Assembly (NCBI GenBank): GCA_900543975.1
Contig: UQTI01000049.1
Span: 1 to 22,788, forward strand
Origin: an uncultured Prevotella sp.
Lineage (GTDB): Bacteria; Bacteroidota; Bacteroidia; Bacteroidales; Bacteroidaceae
Direction of reading: 5' to 3'
DNA: 22,788 bases
The notes below the pieces were generated by a model. The model saw only the letters and a list, made by a program, of their open reading frames with translations, had not been told where the DNA came from and searched no databases. Position 1 is the first letter of the stretch; each line of letters starts with the position of its first letter. Positions 14,341 to 22,112 of the stretch are shown here, in pieces. The position numbers and the translations under genes are program-made.

Positions 14341-15510
14341 TCAATACTCAAAAGTTCCAAACTCCGACTTGATGGTGAGGCTCTTCTCTCCCTCTTCGAT
14401 GTGTCCCACGATCTGTGCGTCGATGTTGAAGCTGCGGCTGATCTCCATAATGGCCTCTGCCTTTTCAGGAGCCACATAGATCTCCATTCTGTGTCCCATG
14501 TTGAACACCTTGTACATCTCTTTCCAGTCGGTTCCGCTTTCCTTCTGAATGGTCTTGAAGAGCGGCGGCACGGGGAACATGTTGTCCTTGACCACATGGC
14601 AGTTGTCGCCCACGAAATGTAGCACCTTGGTCTGTGCGCCGCCTGTGCAATGTACCATGCCGTGAATGTCGGCGCGATGCAGGTCCAGAATTTTCTTGAT
14701 CACGGGAGCATAGGTGCGGGTAGGGGAGAGCACAAGCTGTCCTGCGTTCACGCTTGCTCCCTCAACCTTGTCGTCAAGGCGGTAAGAGCCGCTGTAGACC
14801 AGCTCGTCGGGCACGGCGTGGTCGAAGCTCTCGGGATATTTCTCTGCCAGATACTTGGCAAACACGTCGTGGCGTGCGCTCGTCAGTCCGTTGCTGCCCA
14901 TTCCGCCGTTGAAGCGGTCCTCGTAGGAAGCCTGTCCGAAGGAGGCCAGACCCACGATGACGTCGCCCGGGCGAATGTTGGCGTTGTCTATGACGTCGGC
15001 ACGCTTCATGCGGCAGGTCACGGTAGAGTCGACGATGATGGTGCGCACGAGGTCGCCCACGTCGGCTGTCTCGCCGCCTGTGGCATAGATTCCCACGCCC
15101 ATGTCTCTCATCTGCTTAAGCAACTCGTCTGTGCCGTTGATGATGGCCGAGATGACCTCTCCCGGCACGAGCATCTTGTTGCGTCCGATGGTGCTTGACA
15201 CGAGAATGTTGTCTACAGCTCCCACGCAGAGCAGGTCGTCCGTGTTCATGATAAGGGCGTCTTGTGCTATGCCTTTCCACACGCTCAGGTCGCCTGTCTC
15301 TTTCCAATACATGTAAGCCAGCGACGATTTTGTTCCTGCGCCGTCAGCATGCATGATGTTGCAATAGTCGGGGTCGCCGCCGAGAATGTCGGGAATGATC
15401 TTACAGAAAGCCTGTGGAAAGATGCCTTTGTCGATGTTCTTGATGGCGTTGTGTACGTCTTCTTTGGCAGCGCTCACGCCGCGCATCATGTATCTGTTTG
15501 AGTTGTCCAT
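14341..15510 (-). CDS. purM: phosphoribosylformylglycinamidine cyclo-ligase (AIR synthase)
   Basis: The 389-residue enzyme closes the imidazole ring in step five of purine synthesis (FGAM + ATP to AIR). The AIRS signature ADGAGTKSSLAY is near residue 55 and TDDLLCVGA near 92. VGIYATGGETADVGD near 140 and the C-terminal NMGHRMEIYV are also typical. It is longer than the roughly 345-residue enterobacterial enzyme, and the extra length is typical of the Bacteroidetes form. The purine gene purC lies 2 kb upstream in a separate unit. Neighbours aroE (49 bp) and prfA are co-directional. Confidence 0.92.
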   Translation of the reverse strand: MDNSNRYMMRGVSAAKEDVHNAIKNIDKGIFPQAFCKIIPDILGGDPDYCNIMHADGAGTKSSLAYMYWKETGDLSVWKGIAQDALIMNTDDLLCVGAVDNILVSSTIGRNKMLVPGEVISAIINGTDELLKQMRDMGVGIYATGGETADVGDLVRTIIVDSTVTCRMKRADVIDNANIRPGDVIVGLASFGQASYEDRFNGGMGSNGLTSARHDVFAKYLAEKYPESFDHAVPDELVYSGSYRLDDKVEGASVNAGQLVLSPTRTYAPVIKKILDLHRADIHGMVHCTGGAQTKVLHFVGDNCHVVKDNMFPVPPLFKTIQKESGTDWKEMYKVFNMGHRMEIYVAPEKAEAIMEISRSFNIDAQIVGHIEEGEKSLTIKSEFGTFEY

Positions 15511-15559
15511 TATGTTGAAATTGTTGTTTTTCCTTGTTCTATGTTTTTTCTTCTCGTTT

Positions 15560-16324
15560 TCAGAGCGTTTTTATGCGCTCTTCTCCTCCCCAGAATTCCC
15601 AGCTGGCGAAGGCTTGCAGGAGCAGCATCTCGAGGCCGTTTTTCACGTTGGCCCCGTTTTCTGCTCCCCGTTGCATGAAGAGCGTCTCGTCGGGGTTGTA
15701 GATGAGGTCGTAAAGAATGTTGCGCGAGTCCATGGCCTCGTAAGGCAACTTCGGACATTGGTCGGCCTTTGGGTACATTCCGCAGGGAGTGCAGTTCACG
15801 ATCACGTTATATTCGCGTATGGTCTCCGCCGTGATGTCGTCATAGGTTATTGCTCCTGGCTTTGGTGTGCGGCTCACAAAGAGCGTTTCCAGCCCGAGCT
15901 GTTGCAGGCCGTAGCGTATGGCCTTCGACGCTCCTCCCGTGCCCAGGATGAGCGCTTTCTTGTGGGTGTTGGTTTCGAGCATGGGCTCTATGCTTTGTGT
16001 GAACCCAATGACGTCAGAATTGAAGCCTTTAAGGAGGGTTTTGTTGCCCTTGTGGGTGACGCGCACCACGTTCACAGCTCCTATGGCCCTTGCCTCCTCG
16101 CTCATGTCGTCGAGGTAGCTGATAACCTTTTCCTTGTATGGTATGGTCACGTTAAGCCCCTTGAGCTCAGGGTTTGAGGCAAGAATCTCAGGGAGGTTCT
16201 CTATAGAGGGAATCTCGAAGTTGATATACTGTGCGTCGATGCCTTCGTTCTCAAATTTCTCGTTGAAATAGCCGATAGAGAACGAGTGGCCGAGCGGATA
16301 ACCAATAAGTCCATACTTGTCCAT
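15560..16324 (-). CDS. aroE: shikimate dehydrogenase
   Basis: The 254-residue enzyme reduces 3-dehydroshikimate with NADPH in the aromatic amino-acid pathway. The substrate site includes GYPLGHSFS at residues 8-16. The catalytic Lys64 is in NVTIPYKEKV and Asp104 in GFNSDVIGF. The nucleotide-binding loop GTGGASKA is at 128-135, followed by NCTPCGMYP. It is slightly shorter than E. coli AroE (272). It lies 34 bp behind menG and 49 bp ahead of purM, so it is probably in the same transcript. Confidence 0.95.
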   Translation of the reverse strand: MDKYGLIGYPLGHSFSIGYFNEKFENEGIDAQYINFEIPSIENLPEILASNPELKGLNVTIPYKEKVISYLDDMSEEARAIGAVNVVRVTHKGNKTLLKGFNSDVIGFTQSIEPMLETNTHKKALILGTGGASKAIRYGLQQLGLETLFVSRTPKPGAITYDDITAETIREYNVIVNCTPCGMYPKADQCPKLPYEAMDSRNILYDLIYNPDETLFMQRGAENGANVKNGLEMLLLQAFASWEFWGGEERIKTL

Positions 16325-16358
16325 AATTATCAGTTTTGTAGTTCTTTGTTAGAAATTC

Positions 16359-17096
16359 CTATTTTGTCGCCACATACATGGTGCAGATGCCGAACGTGAG
16401 CCGTCGGAATGTGGCTTTGGTAAACCCTGCGTTGAGCAGAATGTCGACCATGCGTTCGCCCTGCGGGAAGGCTTCAATGGTGGCCGTGAGGTAAGAGTAG
16501 GCGCTTGTGTCGCGCGAGACCAGCCGGCCGTAGACGGGCAGCACGGTGTGCGAGTAGACCTTAAACAGCTGCTTCATGGGCGTTCTCACGGGCGTGGTCA
16601 GCTCCAGTATGGTGAGCATGCCCCCAGGTCTCAGCACGCGGCACATCTCGGCCAGCCCCTTGTCGAGGTCGGCAAAGTTGCGTATGCCGAAGGCCGCCAT
16701 GACGGCATCAAAACTGTTGCTTGGCAGGGTTAGCGCCGTGCAGTCTTCTTTCTTGAAGCTTATGATGTCTTGCAGGCCCCTGGCGGCAACCTTCTGCTGT
16801 CCTATCTCCATCATCTTCTCGCTGATGTCGATGCCCAGCACCTTGGCCGGCTTCAGGGCTTCGGCTGCCTTGATGGCAAAATCGCCCGTTCCAGTGGCCA
16901 CGTCGAGAATGGTCTGCGGTTGCTTCTCCGCCAGCTTTTTTATGGCCGCGTTTCTCCACATCTTGTCGATGTTCCATGACAGACGGTGGTTGAGCTGGTC
17001 ATAAGAGTGGGCTATGTGGTCGAACATCTGTTCCACCTGTTCGCCTTTCTTGCCGTCCTGCTTGTAGGGTTTTATCTTTTCCTGTTCGTAAACCAT
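16359..17096 (-). CDS. menG: demethylmenaquinone methyltransferase (UbiE/MenG family)
   Basis: The 245-residue SAM-dependent methyltransferase completes menaquinone by methylating demethylmenaquinone. Menaquinone is the expected quinone for this group, so MenG is preferred over UbiE. Motif I is ILDVATGTGDFA. AFGIRNFADLDKGLAEMCRVLRPGG is a strong UbiE/MenG signature (first ten residues AFGIRNFADL). ATG at 17096 (MVYEQ) is chosen. The extra frame to 17132 gives the unlikely MTRRIPHQPTTI. It is the first gene of the unit that runs to pyrF. No TAnnTTTG promoter is visible upstream, only GTCAACT repeats. Confidence 0.93.
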   Translation of the reverse strand: MVYEQEKIKPYKQDGKKGEQVEQMFDHIAHSYDQLNHRLSWNIDKMWRNAAIKKLAEKQPQTILDVATGTGDFAIKAAEALKPAKVLGIDISEKMMEIGQQKVAARGLQDIISFKKEDCTALTLPSNSFDAVMAAFGIRNFADLDKGLAEMCRVLRPGGMLTILELTTPVRTPMKQLFKVYSHTVLPVYGRLVSRDTSAYSYLTATIEAFPQGERMVDILLNAGFTKATFRRLTFGICTMYVATK

Positions 17097-17126
17097 GATG
17101 GTTGTTGGTTGGTGTGGGATTCTCCG

Positions 17127-17160
17127 TGTCAACTCTTCTCCTTGTCAACTCGTCAACTTA
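17127..17160 (-). repeat. GTCAACT short repeat upstream of menG
   Basis: Three copies of GTCAACT occur within about 34 bp, joined by CTTCTCCTT and CG. This is the same family as 14270-14332. On the minus strand it reads AGTTGACGAGTTGACAAGG, and the TTGACA words here are part of the repeat rather than a sigma70-type -35 box. Confidence 0.65.
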
Positions 17161-17168
17161 AATGCGTA

Positions 17169-17216
17169 AAGAATGGCTGTGGCATTTTCCTTTTCCATTA
17201 TGCCACGGCCATTCTT
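17169..17216 (-). terminator. hairpin terminator downstream of purC
   Basis: AAGAATGGCTGTGGCAT (17169-17185) pairs with ATGCCACGGCCATTCTT (17200-17216), a 17-bp stem with a single G-U wobble and a T-rich loop. It lies about 108 bp beyond the purC stop, and the minus strand continues with a short TTT. The remaining 17217-17323 holds no gene. Confidence 0.8.
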
Positions 17217-17323
17217 CTGTTGCGGGCTAAACCTTGTCAGATGCTTTTAAGCTTGTAACAACCTGATAAACGTTTGTTGTTTTGAAAGCCCTTCTGCCGA
17301 CAAGTGTGTGCGCCCGAAAAGTG

Positions 17324-18274
17324 TTATTTTCTTGAAGCCAGATAAGCGGCAACGTTTTTCTCTATGCGAGCTGCGATGTCGCCCTCTTCTGCTGTCTTGT
17401 CAAACTTGTTGCCTGTGATGTGCTCATAGAGTTCGATGTAGCGGTCGCTCACGCTCTCGCAATACTGGTCTGTCATCTCGGGCACGGTCTGTCCCGGCTC
17501 GTTCATGAAGTTGTGGTCGATGAGCCATTGGCGTACAAACTCCTTCGAGAGCTGCTTCTGGGGCTCGCCCTTCTCAAATTTCTCCTCGTAGCCGTCGGCA
17601 TAGAAATAGCGGCTGCTGTCGGGGGTGTGGATCTCATCGATAAGGTAGACCTTGCCGTCGTGCTTTCCAAACTCATACTTGGTGTCGACCAGTATCAGAC
17701 CGTGCTTGGCAGCAATCTCCTGTCCGCGCTGGAAGAGCTTGCGTGTGTAGTCTTCAACCTGGGCATAGTCGTCTGCGCTCATTATGCCCTGGGCAATGAT
17801 CTCTTCCTTCGAGATGTTCATGTCGTGACCCTCATCGGCCTTTGTTGTGGGCGTGATGATGGGCTCGGGGAAGCGCTGGTTTTCCTTCATGCCCTCGGGC
17901 AACTTCACGCCGCAGATCTCGCGGCATCCGTCCTTGTAGGCACGCCATGCCGATCCTGTGAGGATGGAGCGGATAATCATTTCAACTTTGAAACCTTCGC
18001 AGTTAAGGCCCACGGTGACCATGGGGTCGGGTGTAGCCAATTTCCAATTGGGGCAGATGTCGCTTGTTGCATCGAGAAACTGTGCTGCGATCTGGTTCAG
18101 TACCTGTCCTTTGAATGGAATGCCCTTGGGCAGGATAACGTCGAATGCCGAGATTCTGTCTGTTGCCACCATGACGATGAGCTCGTCGTTGATGTTGTAC
18201 ACGTCACGCACCTTGCCGTGATATACACTTTTCTGTCCGTCAAAATGGAAATCTGTCTTTGTAAGTGCTTTCAT
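17324..18274 (-). CDS. purC: phosphoribosylaminoimidazole-succinocarboxamide synthase (SAICAR synthase)
   Basis: The 316-residue enzyme joins CAIR and aspartate using ATP in purine synthesis. GKVRDVYNI near residue 20 is the phosphate-binding loop. ATDRISAFDVILP (about 37-49), RSILTGSAWRAY and DTKYEFG near 195 are SAICAR-synthase signatures. It is longer than E. coli PurC (237) and belongs to the long form found in Bacteroidetes and yeast. The start is only 6 bp after the phoH stop, so the two genes are almost certainly one transcript driven from 19324-19354. Confidence 0.95.
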   Translation of the reverse strand: MKALTKTDFHFDGQKSVYHGKVRDVYNINDELIVMVATDRISAFDVILPKGIPFKGQVLNQIAAQFLDATSDICPNWKLATPDPMVTVGLNCEGFKVEMIIRSILTGSAWRAYKDGCREICGVKLPEGMKENQRFPEPIITPTTKADEGHDMNISKEEIIAQGIMSADDYAQVEDYTRKLFQRGQEIAAKHGLILVDTKYEFGKHDGKVYLIDEIHTPDSSRYFYADGYEEKFEKGEPQKQLSKEFVRQWLIDHNFMNEPGQTVPEMTDQYCESVSDRYIELYEHITGNKFDKTAEEGDIAARIEKNVAAYLASRK

Positions 18275-18280
18275 CTTTGC

Positions 18281-19288
18281 TTATGATTTTTGTTTATTGA
18301 AAGATTCTTCTGTTTCTTTTTTAGCGTTGCGCTCCTCGCGTTCTTCCGCCTCCTGCTTGTCGTGCCGTTCATAGGCCTTCACGATCTGCGTCACGAGGTG
18401 GTGTCTCACGATGTCTTTTTGCGAAAGGTTTATTATGCCGATGCCCTTTATGCCGTCAAGAATGGCGACCGCCTCTTTCAGGCCGCTCCGCTGTCCGCGC
18501 GGCAGGTCAATCTGCGTCATGTCGCCCGTTATGATCATCTTCGTGTTGGTGCCCATGCGGGTGAGAAACATCCTTATCTGCGCCGTTGTGGTGTTCTGCG
18601 CTTCGTCCAGAATGACCACGGCGTCGCTCAGCGTGCGGCCTCGCATGAAGGCCAGGGGCGCAATCTGTATGACGTGCTTCTCCATCATGTCTTGCAGCTT
18701 CACGGCCGGTATCATGTCTTCCAGCGCGTCGTAGAGCGGCTGCAGGTAGGGGTCGATCTTGTCTTTCATGTCGCCCGGCAGGAAGCCCAGCTTCTCGCCC
18801 GCTTCGACGGCAGGGCGGCTGAGGATAATCTTCTTTATGACCTTCTCCTTGAGGGCCTTCACGGCAAGCGCTATGCTGAGATAGGTCTTGCCCGTGCCGG
18901 CAGGTCCCACGGCAAACACCATGTCGTTTTTCTCGTAAGCCTCGACCAGACGCTGCTGGTTCGTGCTGCGACATTTTATCGGCTTGCCCGACACGTTGTA
19001 GATGAGCACACCCTTCACACCGTCGGCCTTCGTCTGCTTGCCTGTGATGATGTCGTGAATGTCTTCGTCGGTCACGGCGTTATATTTCAGCACATGCTGG
19101 CGGATCTTCTCGATGTTCTCCTCAAACGACGCCATCTCTTCCTCGTCGCCGAGCACCCTTATCACGTTGTCTCTCGCCACGATGCGCAGCTTGGGATACA
19201 TCGACTTTATCATCTGGAAATGAAGGTTGTTGACCCCGTAAAACATCACAGGGTCAATGTCTTCTAATATGATATGTTTCTCTATCAA
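18281..19288 (-). CDS. PhoH-like ATPase
   Basis: The 335-residue ATPase of the PhoH/YbeZ family is linked in other bacteria to RNA metabolism and ribosome maturation (often beside YbeY, which is absent here). Walker A is GPAGTGKTYLS and Walker B is VVILDEAQNTT. A small KH-like N-terminal region precedes them, and a charged coil (KQEAEEREERNAKKETEES) ends the protein. The frame opens at ATG 19393, but a clear promoter lies at 19324-19354 inside that extension. The start is therefore taken as TTG at 19288 (L/MIEKHIILEDID), where family similarity begins. purC follows after 6 bp. Confidence 0.9.
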   Translation of the reverse strand: MIEKHIILEDIDPVMFYGVNNLHFQMIKSMYPKLRIVARDNVIRVLGDEEEMASFEENIEKIRQHVLKYNAVTDEDIHDIITGKQTKADGVKGVLIYNVSGKPIKCRSTNQQRLVEAYEKNDMVFAVGPAGTGKTYLSIALAVKALKEKVIKKIILSRPAVEAGEKLGFLPGDMKDKIDPYLQPLYDALEDMIPAVKLQDMMEKHVIQIAPLAFMRGRTLSDAVVILDEAQNTTTAQIRMFLTRMGTNTKMIITGDMTQIDLPRGQRSGLKEAVAILDGIKGIGIINLSQKDIVRHHLVTQIVKAYERHDKQEAEEREERNAKKETEESFNKQKS

Positions 19289-19323
19289 ATCTTGTTGTTT
19301 TATTCTGATGCAAAATTTAACTG

Positions 19324-19354
19324 CAAAGTTAGCACAAATGGACGAATTGGCAAA
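19324..19354 (-). promoter_or_regulatory. phoH-purC promoter, Bacteroidetes type
   Basis: On the minus strand, -33 TTTG (19351-19354), a 19-bp spacer and -7 TAACTTTG (19324-19331) match TTTG-N19-TAnnTTTG. The predicted start is near 19318-19320, giving about 30 bases of leader before the TTG codon. Confidence 0.8.
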
Positions 19355-19370
19355 AAAACACGGCTTTTTT

Positions 19371-19401
19371 TTTGAGTATCCATCAAAAAGCATTAATTTT
19401 G
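19371..19401 (+). promoter_or_regulatory. GHL10 gene promoter, Bacteroidetes type
   Basis: The -33 TTTG (19371-19374), a 19-bp spacer and -7 TAATTTTG (19394-19401) fit the same consensus. The start is expected near 19407, about 40 bases before the ATG. Its -33 box is separated by only 16 bp from that of the divergent phoH promoter. Confidence 0.75.
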
Positions 19402-19445
19402 TGGCTCAAAATGCTACTTACTCAAGCAATTTATAATTTTTTATC

Positions 19446-20963
19446 ATGACAATAAAACGGAAAACAACATCATTTCTTTTCTTGTTGCTTCTCCTTGTCG
19501 TGGCGCCGCAATGGGCCATGGCGAAAGGAGGCAACGGTGACAAACGCGAGTTTCGCGGAGCGTGGATACAATGTGTGAACGGGCAGTTTCAGGGCATGTC
19601 CACACAGGCCATGCAGCAGACGCTCACACATCAGCTCGACGAGCTGCAAAAAGACGGGGTCAACGCCATCATCTTTCAGGTGCGACCCGAGTGTGACGCC
19701 CTCTACCAGAGCAACATAGAGCCGTGGAGCCGCTACCTCACGGGCAAGCAGGGCAAGGCGCCGTCGCCCTATTGGGACCCCCTCAAATGGATGGTAGACC
19801 AATGCCACAGACGCGGCATGGAGCTCCACGCATGGATCAACCCCTACCGCGCCAAGACCAAGGGCACGGTGGAGCTGGCTTCGAACCATGTGGCCATACA
19901 GCGCCCGTCGAGCGTGTTCTCCTACGACGGACAGTTTATCCTCAACCCAGCAAAGGCCGAGAACCGCGAGTATATATATAAGGTGACAGAAGACATCGTG
20001 AGCCGCTACGACATCGACGGCTTCCACATCGACGACTATTTCTATCCCTATCCCGTGGCGGGCATCAAGATTCCCGATGAGCAAGACTACCGCGCCAACA
20101 GCAACGGCATTGCCGACATCAACGACTGGCGACGCTACAACGTCAACGTGTTCATAAAGGAGCTGGGAGAGCACATTCACAAGATCAAGCCGTGGGTCAA
20201 GTTTGGCGTCTCACCCTTCGGCATCTACCGCAACAAGCGCAACGACCCCAACGGCAGCGACACCCGCGGCCTGCAAAACTATGACGACCTCTATGCCGAC
20301 GTGCTCATGTGGGTAAACAACGGATGGGTCGACTATTGTGTGCCGCAGCTCTACTGGGAGATCGGCAACAAGGCGGCCGACTATCTCACGCTCATAAAAT
20401 GGTGGAACAAAAACTGCTCAAAGCGACATCTCTACATCGGCGAGAGCGTGGACCGTACCGTGCGCTTTGCCGACCCTGAGAACCCGAACAGCAACCAGAT
20501 GGGGCGCAAGTTTCAGCTCCACCAGCAGCTGCCAAACGTCAAGGGAACTGTGCTGTGGTACGCCAAGGCCGTGGTCGACGACCAGGGACGCTATGGCTCC
20601 ATGCTCCGCAACACCTTCTGGAAGAAGCCGGCCCTGCAGCCTCTCATGCCCTACATCGACAAGACCGCGCCAAAGAACCCCAAGGGGCTGAAACCTGTAT
20701 GGACAAGCGACGGCTACATCCTCTTCTGGAAGCAGCCCAAGGGCAAGAAATGGAACGACGAGGCAACGAAGCATGTCGTCTACCGCTTCGCAAAGGGTGA
20801 GCGCATTGACCTCGACAACGCCGATGCCATACAGGCCATCACCTCACAACCCTTTTACAAGCTGCCCTACGACGACGGCAAGACAAAATATACCTATGTC
20901 GTGACCTCGCTCAACCGCATTACGAACGAGAGCAAGGGAGCGAAAAAGAAGGTGAAGCTTTAA
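19446..20963 (+). CDS. secreted glycoside hydrolase-like protein, GHL10/DUF187 family
   Basis: The 505-residue exported protein starts with a clear signal peptide (basic TIKRK, a leucine-rich core, cleavage likely after AMA at residue 26). Residues about 35-400 form the GHL10 TIM barrel: FRGAWIQCV, the segment around IIFQVRPECDALY, MELHAWINPYRAK, and DIDGFHIDDYFYP near 189-201 with conserved acidic residues. It includes a segment with PQLYWEIG. From about residue 415 a fibronectin-III-like domain follows (TAPKNPKGLKP to the end). Relatives such as YngK are assigned to glycan or peptidoglycan-associated hydrolysis, but the substrate is not established. No lipobox is seen, so periplasmic or secreted location is inferred. 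It is transcribed alone from 19371-19401. Confidence 0.9.
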   Translation: MTIKRKTTSFLFLLLLLVVAPQWAMAKGGNGDKREFRGAWIQCVNGQFQGMSTQAMQQTLTHQLDELQKDGVNAIIFQVRPECDALYQSNIEPWSRYLTGKQGKAPSPYWDPLKWMVDQCHRRGMELHAWINPYRAKTKGTVELASNHVAIQRPSSVFSYDGQFILNPAKAENREYIYKVTEDIVSRYDIDGFHIDDYFYPYPVAGIKIPDEQDYRANSNGIADINDWRRYNVNVFIKELGEHIHKIKPWVKFGVSPFGIYRNKRNDPNGSDTRGLQNYDDLYADVLMWVNNGWVDYCVPQLYWEIGNKAADYLTLIKWWNKNCSKRHLYIGESVDRTVRFADPENPNSNQMGRKFQLHQQLPNVKGTVLWYAKAVVDDQGRYGSMLRNTFWKKPALQPLMPYIDKTAPKNPKGLKPVWTSDGYILFWKQPKGKKWNDEATKHVVYRFAKGERIDLDNADAIQAITSQPFYKLPYDDGKTKYTYVVTSLNRITNESKGAKKKVKL

Positions 20964-20964
20964 G

Positions 20965-20994
20965 GCTGTGCCGCGCGCTTCCGCGCGGCGCAGC
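20965..20994 (+). terminator. G/C-rich hairpin directly after the GHL10 gene
   Basis: GCTGTGCCGCGCG (20965-20977) and CGCGCGGCGCAGC (20982-20994) form a 13-bp stem with one G-U and a CTTC loop, two bases after the stop codon. The tail AATTTCGAATT is only weakly U-rich, so intrinsic termination may be partial. It is the left edge of the repeat module that continues to 21336. Confidence 0.65.
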
Positions 20995-21000
20995 AATTTC

Positions 21001-21336
21001 GAATTCTCGAACACGAAGAATAATTTTTTTTGAACACGAAGAATATTATTTTTTGAACACGGATAATAATTTTTTTTTAACACGAATCTCACGAATAACA
21101 CGAATAATTTTAGCACACGGATCTCACTCTAAGCGGATTTTTGCCTACGGCACTTTTTGAACACGAATAACACGAATAACACGAATCTTTCTTGTTAATA
21201 TTCATGTGAACAGAATATTCGTGTTATTCGTGAGATTCGTGTTCAAAATAAAATATTCGTGTTCACACTCAAGATCCGTGTGCAATAAAAAATTCGTTTA
21301 ATTCGTTTTATTCGTGTTCAAAAAAATATTCGTGTA
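21001..21336. repeat. AACACGAAT inverted-repeat array 1
   Basis: About ten copies of AACACGAAT (or one-to-two-base variants) face right at 21010, 21033, 21056, 21079, 21088, 21097, 21114, 21160, 21169 and 21178. About nine inverted copies (ATTCGTGTT) lie at 21217, 21226, 21235, 21255, 21274, 21292, 21301, 21310 and 21328. The first four are exactly 23 bp apart with T-tracts between them. Others abut at 9 bp. The centre is a nearly perfect 32-bp inverted repeat (21155-21186 with 21217-21248, mismatches confined to one triplet) around a 30-base loop. GCACACGGATCT/AGATCCGTGTGC pair further out. No transposase or open frame is present in this 420-bp gap. Confidence 0.9.
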
Positions 21337-21382
21337 ACAAACAGCAGTTATCATAAACAACGAATATAATGACAATAACAAT

Positions 21383-22060
21383 ATGACAACAGAAAAAAAC
21401 AACAGGGCAAACACAAGCCTCATGGAAGGAACGAACCTCATGGAAGGAACGAACCTCACGGAAGAAGGAAAGAGCCGCGAGGGTGAAGCAAAGCTGTCAG
21501 AAGAGATGAGAAAGATGCGTAACGAGGAGCTTTACAGTTTTGCTGACGCATCGGTAGAGGATAGTCTGGTCAGGGCTTACCGTCTTTGCTCACGGTTGCA
21601 GACAATGTCGCCATGGGACACAGATTACCGTGCTGTCATGGAGCAGCTCATACCTGGTTTGCCTGCCTCGTCGATGATATGTCCGCCGTTTTATTGTGAC
21701 CATGGCCATGGCATGAAGATTGGCGAGAACGTGTTCATAAACAGAGGGTGCACGATGCTCGACGGCGGAACGATAACCATCGGAGCGCACACAAAGCTGG
21801 GACCCAACTGCCGGTTGGTCACGCCTAACCATCCTGTCAACTATCTGGAGCGCCGAAAACCTGTCGAGACCTGTTTCCCCATATCCATTGGTTGTGACTG
21901 CTGGCTGGGCGCAGGGGTTGTTGTGTGTCCTGGCGTAAAAATTGGCAACAGGTGTGTGATAGGTGCAGGAAGCGTAGTGGTCAAGGACATTCCTGACGAT
22001 TCGCTTGCTGTAGGCAATCCGGCAAGGGTGGTAAAAAGACTTTTGAATTTTGATTCTTGA
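21383..22060 (+). CDS. maltose/galactoside O-acetyltransferase family protein (LacA/Maa/NodL type)
   Basis: The 225-residue left-handed beta-helix acetyltransferase is expected to move acetyl from acetyl-CoA to a sugar hydroxyl. The family part starts at about residue 42 (MRKMRNEELYSFAD). It includes PPFYCDHGHGMKIGENVFIN, hexapeptide turns, the probable catalytic His150 in TPNHPVNY, and the C-terminal GNPARVVK signature. From the ATG at 21506 the protein would be 184 residues, the usual family size. The upstream 41 residues contain an in-frame repeat (LMEGTN twice) and are either a genuine extension or untranslated. The last codons (LNFDS) run into GAATTTTGA repeat DNA. The acceptor sugar is unknown. 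It is flanked on both sides by AACACGAAT arrays. Confidence 0.88.
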   Translation: MTTEKNNRANTSLMEGTNLMEGTNLTEEGKSREGEAKLSEEMRKMRNEELYSFADASVEDSLVRAYRLCSRLQTMSPWDTDYRAVMEQLIPGLPASSMICPPFYCDHGHGMKIGENVFINRGCTMLDGGTITIGAHTKLGPNCRLVTPNHPVNYLERRKPVETCFPISIGCDCWLGAGVVVCPGVKIGNRCVIGAGSVVVKDIPDDSLAVGNPARVVKRLLNFDS

Positions 22061-22112
22061 ATTTTGAATTGTGCGCTTCGCGCATTTTGAATTATCGATT
22101 TCTGAATTATCG
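22041..22112 (+). repeat. GAATTTTGAA repeat with small G/C hairpin after the acetyltransferase gene
   Basis: Words of the TTTTGAATTTTGA type begin inside the last codons of the gene and continue past the stop. They surround the hairpin TGCGC-TTC-GCGCA (22072-22084), followed by GAATTATCGA twice. The junction GAATTATCGAACACGAA matches GAATTCTCGAACACGAA at 21001-21017, so both AACACGAAT arrays begin with the same edge. Confidence 0.7.

Noticed and set aside
17127..17160. TTGACA boxes upstream of menG as sigma70-like -35 sites
   Set aside because: The words belong to a short repeat also found before prfA, and this group uses TTTG/TAnnTTTG promoters. No matching -7 box follows.
19289..19393. Longer N-terminus for the PhoH-like ATPase
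   Set aside because: The extension covers a complete Bacteroidetes-type promoter and encodes atypical residues, so TTG at 19288 is preferred.
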